Below are positions 1-3,017 of a DNA stretch of 5,714 nt, in pieces. The position numbers were made by a program, and so were the translations under genes. Position 1 is the first letter of the stretch; the number at the start of each line of letters is the position of its first letter. Below the pieces are notes generated by a model. That model saw nothing but the letters and a program-made list of their open reading frames with translations. It did not search any database and had not been told where the DNA came from. Origin of the DNA: Clostridiaceae bacterium (lineage in GTDB: Bacteria > Bacillota > Clostridia > Saccharofermentanales > UBA5734); the NCBI GenBank assembly GCA_012519875.1, contig JAAYPL010000044.1, positions 1 to 5,714 of the forward strand, in the 5' to 3' direction.

Positions 1-205
1 GATCGACGGTCATACTGATAAAAACAATCGGCAGCGCAAAAGCACCAACACCAAGAAAGCCAAAGCCAACGGTATGGAGAATGTCACCCAGCCAGCCTAA
101 CTTACCGGCCGGCAAATAATAAGCGACCGATAAAATCAAGGCAAACATCAGATAAATGATGCAGCTGATTTCCCGTTTATGATCTACCTTTCTGTCGCGC
201 GCCAT
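1..205 (-). CDS. ftsK: DNA translocase FtsK/SpoIIIE, N-terminal membrane part (partial, cut by window edge)
   Basis: Only the first 68 codons are inside the window. The protein starts with a short basic head (MARDRKVDHKRE), followed by a hydrophobic segment at about residues 13-31. A short loop (PAGKLGWLGD) leads into a second hydrophobic segment at about 43-66 containing GFGFLGVGAFALPIVFI. This pattern, with a Gly-rich second helix ending in GxGAxxLPI, matches the four-helix membrane domain (FtsK_4TM) that anchors FtsK/SpoIIIE translocases at the division septum. In the family, a C-terminal RecA-like motor pumps chromosomal DNA across the septum. The motor and gamma domains are not visible here, so the call rests on the membrane domain alone. 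The ATG lies 1 nt after the NUDIX stop (TGA-C-ATG), with a GGAG 10 nt upstream inside the NUDIX gene, so it is the last visible gene of the proC operon. An unrelated small membrane protein cannot be fully excluded. Confidence 0.7.
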   Translation of the reverse strand, partial: MARDRKVDHKREISCIIYLMFALILSVAYYLPAGKLGWLGDILHTVGFGFLGVGAFALPIVFISMTVD

Positions 206-206
206 G

Positions 207-770
207 TCAATCAGTCTCCGTTTTCTGTCTGGTCACAAGTCGTCGCGCCAGGGTCAACAAGGCGATCCGTGTCTTGGCATCCGGTATTTTGCCCAAATCG
301 AGCAAGGTGAGTGCCTCGGCCAAGGGCATCCGGTCACAACTTAAAAACTCTCCGTCTTCCGGTTGTGACCATCCGGGCTTTAGCCCGGTGGCCAGAAAGA
401 TCGTTATTGTCTCATTACAGTATCCCGGCGATGGATAAACTGTTGCCAAGAACTCAAAATGCTCGGCAGTGAGCCCGGTTTCTTCAGCCAATTCTCTTCT
501 GGCACAGGCCAGTGGTTCTTCGTCCGGTTCCAGCTTGCCGGCAGGAATTTCCAAGAGAACCTGATCATACGGTTTGCGATATTGACGAACCAGGTAAACA
601 TGCAGCTCCTTGTCTATGGCCAAAATTCCTGCCCCGCCGGGATGCCGGACGATTTCCCGATAAGCCGGTCGACCATCCTGCAACCGGACCGATTGAACCT
701 CGACTTTGAAGACACGGCCTTCAAAAACGGTATTTGTCAATATCGTATCCTCACGAAACAAATCCATCAT
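207..770 (-). CDS. nudF: NUDIX hydrolase, ADP-ribose pyrophosphatase family
   Basis: This 187-residue protein is predicted to hydrolyse ADP-ribose to AMP and ribose 5-phosphate, a cytosolic clean-up reaction of NAD-derived ADP-ribose. The NUDIX box GX5EX7REUXEEXGU is complete: G78, E84, R92-E93-L94, E96-E97 and G99-L100. These supply the Mg2+-binding glutamates. A proline in YPSPGY (P115) lies 16 residues after the last box Gly, a position characteristic of ADP-ribose pyrophosphatases. The N-terminal beta sheet part (EIVRHPGGAGILAI, VRQYRKPYDQ, LEIPAGKLE) is also typical of the NudF/ADPRase group, and the length fits. The first two codons are both ATG. The second (767) has the better spacing, 7 nt, to the AAGGAG at 775-780. 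The first ATG overlaps the rnhA stop as ATGA, which suggests coupled translation. Activity on other nucleoside diphosphate sugars is possible. Confidence 0.92.
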   Translation of the reverse strand: MMDLFREDTILTNTVFEGRVFKVEVQSVRLQDGRPAYREIVRHPGGAGILAIDKELHVYLVRQYRKPYDQVLLEIPAGKLEPDEEPLACARRELAEETGLTAEHFEFLATVYPSPGYCNETITIFLATGLKPGWSQPEDGEFLSCDRMPLAEALTLLDLGKIPDAKTRIALLTLARRLVTRQKTETD

Positions 771-1258
771 TCCTCTCCTTCTAAGCCGTTCGACAAGGAA
801 GCGTCAACGGCTTCAGCGGCCCTGTTTTTGCGGATTTCGGCCACAGCCAGCTGATCGCAGCGGTTATTGAGGACATTATCGGCATGTCCCTTCACTTTAA
901 TCCATTCAATTCTATGTCCTTGAGCTACAGTAAGTAATGACTGCCAGAGATCGGGATTGCTGACCGGATCACCGGCCGCATTCCGCCAGCCATTCCGTTG
1001 CCAATTGGCTAACCACCCTTGGTTAAATGCCGAAACCAGATAAGCACTGTCACTATACAATCTGACCCGGCATGGTCTGTTCAAGCACTGCAGCGCTTTG
1101 ATGGCGGCGGTTAGTTCCATACGGTTGTTGGTGGTCGATTGTTCAAAGCCGCTGATCTCTTTTTCAACGCCACGAGCCTTGAGAATAGCCGCCCAACCTC
1201 CCGGCCCGGGGTTTCCGGAGCAGGCTCCGTCAGTATAAATCTCCACCCGATCAGTCAT
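767..1258 (-). CDS. rnhA: Ribonuclease HI
   Basis: This enzyme cleaves the RNA strand of RNA-DNA hybrids, such as R-loops and lagging-strand primers, in the cytosol. With the ATG at 1258 the protein is 163 residues and aligns with E. coli RNase HI almost residue for residue. It has YTDGACSGNPGPGGW at the N-terminus with D10, TTNNRMEL with E48, LYSDSAYL with D70, KVKGHADN with the catalytic His at 125, and NNRCDQLA with D135. All four metal-binding carboxylates and the flexible-loop His are therefore present. The basic/Trp-rich segment GWLANWQRNGW (81-91) matches the hybrid-binding handle of the type HI enzyme. The frame extends 19 codons further upstream, but that stretch lies inside proC and has no family match. 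The chosen start has AGG 5 nt upstream. The gene overlaps the proC end by 8 nt and the NUDIX start by 4 nt. Confidence 0.96.
   Translation of the reverse strand: MTDRVEIYTDGACSGNPGPGGWAAILKARGVEKEISGFEQSTTNNRMELTAAIKALQCLNRPCRVRLYSDSAYLVSAFNQGWLANWQRNGWRNAAGDPVSNPDLWQSLLTVAQGHRIEWIKVKGHADNVLNNRCDQLAVAEIRKNRAAEAVDASLSNGLEGEE
775..780 (-). promoter_or_regulatory. Ribosome binding site of the NUDIX gene inside the rnhA 3' end
   Basis: Read on the minus strand this is AAGGAG, a near-perfect anti-16S match. It lies 4 nt before the first and 7 nt before the second of two tandem ATG codons. It sits within the last codons of rnhA, so ribosomes finishing rnhA pass directly over it. Confidence 0.8.
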
Positions 1259-2066
1259 GTTTACCTGCGGTTTCACGTAGTTGTTGAGACTTGGCCGCGG
1301 CGGTGCAAACCGCATTGATCAAAGCCGACCGCAAACCATCGGCCTCAAGACTGGCGACGGCTTCGATCGTTGTGCCGCCCGAGGAACAGACCTGATCTTT
1401 CAGGACCGCGGGATGTATCCCGGTTTCCAGAACCAGCTTTGCCGAACCCATCAATGTCATTGCCGCCATTTGCTGCGCTGTTTCACGGGACAGACCCAAT
1501 AAAACACCGGCATCAGCCATGGCCTCGATCATCAGCATGACATAAGCCGGGCCACTTCCCGATAAGCCGGTTACGGCATCCATCAAATCCTCATTGACCG
1601 TGACGACCAGACCGCAGCTGGCAAACAAGTCTTCAATCAGCTGTTGCTGGCGCCGGTCCGCTTGGTCAAAACAAATGGCACTGACACCGCTGCCGATCAT
1701 AGCCGGCGTATTGGGCATGATCCGAGCCAGCTTCGGCCCGGGGCCGGTCAATCGGCGCAGGTGGGCAAGGGACACGCCGGCCGCAATGGAAACCAGGATG
1801 ACCCCATCGGCCAAATGGTCGGAAAAATCTGTTATGGCCGCCTGAATAACAAGAGGTTTGACAGCCAGTAAAACAATATCCGCCCCACTGACCGCCTCGG
1901 CTGCCGTGGGAAAAGATTTACCGCCGGTTTCCTCGGCAAAACACCGTGCCTTATTTTGGTCGATATCATAAATCGAAAGATCGCGGCTTGCCAGCTTATT
2001 TTGCCGTAAAAAGCCACGAACCAAGGCTTGCCCCATATTACCCGATCCGATCAATGCCAGTTTCAT
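1251..2066 (-). CDS. proC: Pyrroline-5-carboxylate reductase
   Basis: ProC carries out the last step of proline biosynthesis, NAD(P)H-dependent reduction of 1-pyrroline-5-carboxylate to L-proline, in the cytosol. The 271-residue protein begins with a Rossmann nucleotide-binding motif, GSGNMG at 7-12. It continues with AVKP (68-71), SIAAGVS (93-99) and RIMPNTPA (115-122). The C-terminal dimerisation domain contains TGLSGSGPAYV (166-176) and the P5CR signature from about D224 to the end of the helix (DQVCSSGGTTIEAVASLEA). Length and motif order are normal for the family. An in-frame ATG at 2162 would add 32 residues unlike any ProC. The start at 2066 is preferred because a GGAGG lies 6 nt before it and the Rossmann strand begins at residue 2. 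It is the first gene of the visible operon; rnhA begins 8 nt before its stop. Confidence 0.97.
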   Translation of the reverse strand: MKLALIGSGNMGQALVRGFLRQNKLASRDLSIYDIDQNKARCFAEETGGKSFPTAAEAVSGADIVLLAVKPLVIQAAITDFSDHLADGVILVSIAAGVSLAHLRRLTGPGPKLARIMPNTPAMIGSGVSAICFDQADRRQQQLIEDLFASCGLVVTVNEDLMDAVTGLSGSGPAYVMLMIEAMADAGVLLGLSRETAQQMAAMTLMGSAKLVLETGIHPAVLKDQVCSSGGTTIEAVASLEADGLRSALINAVCTAAAKSQQLRETAGKHD

Positions 2067-2072
2067 TCTCGG

Positions 2073-2077
2073 CCTCC
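2073..2077 (-). promoter_or_regulatory. Ribosome binding site of proC
   Basis: GGAGG on the minus strand, 6 nt before the ATG at 2066. It decides between this start and the upstream in-frame ATG at 2162. Confidence 0.85.
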
Positions 2078-2132
2078 AGCTCTCGTATTCCGGCACGGCA
2101 AACCCAAGTTTCCGGCCTGTTTTCAATAAATA

Positions 2133-2144
2133 AATGATATCATT
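2133..2144. repeat. Perfect palindrome AATGATATCATT at the proC -10/start site
   Basis: The 12-bp sequence is its own reverse complement. It covers the downstream half of the predicted proC -10 box and the expected start point. This is a position where a bound dimeric repressor would block transcription. No known operator consensus is recognised, and AT-rich palindromes of this length can occur by chance. Confidence 0.35.
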
Positions 2145-2170
2145 ACAGGTGATGACATGCAAACAATCAA
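2142..2170 (-). promoter_or_regulatory. Predicted promoter of the proC-rnhA-NUDIX-ftsK operon
   Basis: On the minus strand TTGATT (2170-2165) and TGTAAT (2147-2142) are separated by 17 nt. That is four of six and five of six matches to the sigma-70/sigma-A consensus. Transcription would start near 2135 and give a leader of about 70 nt before proC. A perfect 12-bp palindrome overlaps the -10 box. This is inference from sequence only; no other pair in the gap looks as good. Confidence 0.5.
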
Positions 2171-2199
2171 TTGACAGTCAATAACCCGGATGGTATGAT
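2171..2199 (+). promoter_or_regulatory. Strong sigma-70 promoter of the tRNA-Trp gene
   Basis: TTGACA (2171-2176), a 17-nt spacer and TATGAT (2194-2199) are a six of six and five of six match at optimal spacing. Transcription should begin about 2206, only some 8 nt before the mature tRNA 5' end, which fits a short 5' leader removed by RNase P. The -35 box lies inside a small inverted repeat, ATTGAC-A-GTCAAT (2170-2182). Confidence 0.88.
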
Positions 2200-2213
2200 T
2201 ATCTTCGCGTCTT

Positions 2214-2288
2214 AGGGGAGTGGCTCAACGGTAGAGCAACGGTCTCCAAAACCGTCGGTTGCGTGTTCGAATCGCGTCTCCCCTGCCA
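2214..2288 (+). tRNA. trnW: tRNA-Trp, anticodon CCA
   Basis: A full 75-nt cloverleaf can be drawn. The acceptor stem AGGGGAG pairs with CTCCCCT in seven pairs. The D arm is GCTC/GAGC. The anticodon stem ACGGT/ACCGT closes the 7-nt loop CTCCAAA with anticodon CCA. The variable segment is 5 nt. The T arm has five pairs, two of them G-U, around the loop TTCGAAT. The discriminator is G73, as expected for bacterial tRNA-Trp, and the 3' CCA is encoded. It reads UGG codons and is a single-gene transcription unit with its own promoter and terminator, divergent from proC. Confidence 0.97.
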
Positions 2289-2289
2289 G

Positions 2290-2322
2290 AAAACCTCGGT
2301 GGCTTCAGGCTTCCGGGGTTTT
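2290..2322 (+). terminator. Rho-independent terminator of tRNA-Trp
   Basis: AAAACCTCGG (2290-2299) pairs with CCGGGGTTTT (2313-2322) to give a 10-bp stem with one G-U pair and a 13-nt loop. The stem ends in four T and is followed by GCGTTT. It starts 2 nt after the encoded CCA. The A4/T4 ends also give a T run in the opposite direction, so it may work both ways. Confidence 0.8.
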
Positions 2323-2353
2323 GCGTTTATGGGACGCAAAGCAGGACATGAAA

Positions 2354-2382
2354 GTGGCTGAGGATTTAGCATCCTCAGCCAC
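2354..2382 (-). terminator. Hairpin terminator of the YegP-like gene (perfect 12-bp stem)
   Basis: GTGGCTGAGGAT (2354-2365) and ATCCTCAGCCAC (2371-2382) are exact reverse complements around a 5-nt loop. Read on the minus strand, the hairpin lies about 78 nt after the YegP-like stop and is followed by TTTCAT, a short T tract. On the plus strand it is followed by AATAG, so the minus direction is favoured. The weak T tract leaves some doubt that it terminates alone. Confidence 0.65.
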
Positions 2383-2459
2383 AATAGATTCCGACGAACA
2401 ACAATCAGAACTTCCGAGACAATCTCTTCAGTTATCCTTTAATGTCTGTTTTCTACAAC

Positions 2460-2831
2460 TTAATAATTCTTTTCGATCTTGGCATCCACAACATTTTTCC
2501 TGACACTGTCAATACCGTTGAGACAACCGGCCTTGGCTTTGTAGCCTTCCGATACAGCAATTATTTCGCCATTTTTGGCTTTTAGCCGGAAACGGAATTC
2601 GCCTGCCTTGTCCTTGTACATTTCAAATTTGGGGTTAACTGCTGTTTTGACAGGATCATCGGTCTGGTCTTCGAAATTTGCGATGGGAGCATTTACGGAA
2701 ACGCTCTCAACACCATTGAGGCACGCGGCTTCGCTGGTATAGATTTCTGATGTGGCGATTATTTCGCCATTACCTGCAAGAAGATTAAACATATACCCTG
2801 TGCTCGCCTTTTTGACTATGAACTTGCCCAT
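2460..2831 (-). CDS. YegP/DUF1508 family protein, two tandem repeats
   Basis: This small, probably cytosolic protein of 123 residues has no signal peptide or membrane segment. It consists of two copies of the YegP/DUF1508 unit, at about residues 3-49 and 69-115, joined by an acidic, likely flexible linker (NFEDQTDDPVKTAVNPK). Each copy has a strand pair (KFIVKKASTGYMFNLLAG; KFEMYKDKAGEFRFRLKA), then NGEIIA-SE-Y and a CLNGV/I-SV helix start. The family is widespread in bacteria and has no established biochemical function; the fold is a small alpha/beta domain whose two copies pack as a pseudo-dimer. The start at 2831 is chosen over the ATG at 2849 because AAAGGAG lies 8 nt upstream and the alternative first codons overlap that site. 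It has its own promoter region and terminator and is probably monocistronic. Confidence 0.9.
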   Translation of the reverse strand: MGKFIVKKASTGYMFNLLAGNGEIIATSEIYTSEAACLNGVESVSVNAPIANFEDQTDDPVKTAVNPKFEMYKDKAGEFRFRLKAKNGEIIAVSEGYKAKAGCLNGIDSVRKNVVDAKIEKNY

Positions 2832-2839
2832 GTTGTACT

Positions 2840-2846
2840 CTCCTTT
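2840..2846 (-). promoter_or_regulatory. Ribosome binding site of the YegP-like gene
   Basis: AAAGGAG on the minus strand, 8 nt before the ATG at 2831. Its position rules out the in-frame ATG at 2849, which lies upstream of it. Confidence 0.85.
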
Positions 2847-2881
2847 CATATCATAAAAAAATGATCTAAATACATTGTACT

Positions 2882-2910
2882 ATTATATGCGACAATATTC
2901 AAACAAATAG
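2882..2910 (-). promoter_or_regulatory. Predicted promoter of the YegP-like gene: consensus -10, poor -35
   Basis: TATAAT (2887-2882 on the minus strand) is a perfect -10 box. At 17-nt spacing the -35 position reads CTATTT, a poor match, and no TG extension is present. Initiation near 2875 would give a leader of about 45 nt. The combination suggests a promoter that needs an activator or is used by another sigma factor, but A+T richness alone could also produce this -10 box. Confidence 0.5.
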
Positions 2911-2922
2911 TTGGCAATATTC
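2891..2922 (-). repeat. Direct repeat pair GAATATTGCC / GAATATTGTC upstream of the YegP-like gene
   Basis: On the minus strand GAATATTGCC (2922-2913) and GAATATTGTC (2900-2891) match at 9 of 10 positions and are separated by 12 nt. The repeat period is 22 nt, about two helical turns. They flank the poor -35 position, with centres near -43 and -21 of the predicted start. The geometry is that of a tandem regulator site; no specific regulator is recognised. Confidence 0.5.
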
Positions 2923-2932
2923 TAACATTTCG

Positions 2933-2958
2933 AAAAAAAGACAAATCCGGCCTTTTGT
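2933..2958 (-). terminator. Possible weak terminator after the GH2 gene
   Basis: On the minus strand ACAAA (2958-2954) can pair with TTTGT (2945-2941), and a run of seven T follows one base later (2939-2933). The stem is only 5 bp and AT-rich, so the T run is the main support. It lies 60-85 nt after the GH2 stop and before the YegP-like promoter, where a terminator would be expected. Confidence 0.3.
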
Positions 2959-3017
2959 TGGACATATCCTCGCGTGACCGGGACAGGCTATATCGATACT
3001 GTGCGTCGCGGATTTTA

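Noticed and set aside
459..854. Plus-strand open frame of 131 codons opposite the NUDIX and rnhA genes
   Set aside because: Both genes underneath have intact catalytic motifs on the minus strand; this frame shows none.
1259..1315. N-terminal 19-codon extension of rnhA
   Set aside because: It lies wholly inside proC, is unlike any RNase HI, and the start at 1258 places D10, E48 and D70 exactly as in the E. coli enzyme.
2199..2384. Minus-strand open frame of 61 codons across the tRNA-Trp gene
   Set aside because: It lies antisense to a complete tRNA and its terminator, has no ribosome binding site, and the tail resembles the usual false protein read from tRNA antisense.
2850..2865. Small inverted repeat ATCAT-A6-ATGAT in the YegP-like leader
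   Set aside because: A 5-bp AT stem is too weak to treat as a regulatory hairpin and is likely by chance in this AT-rich stretch.
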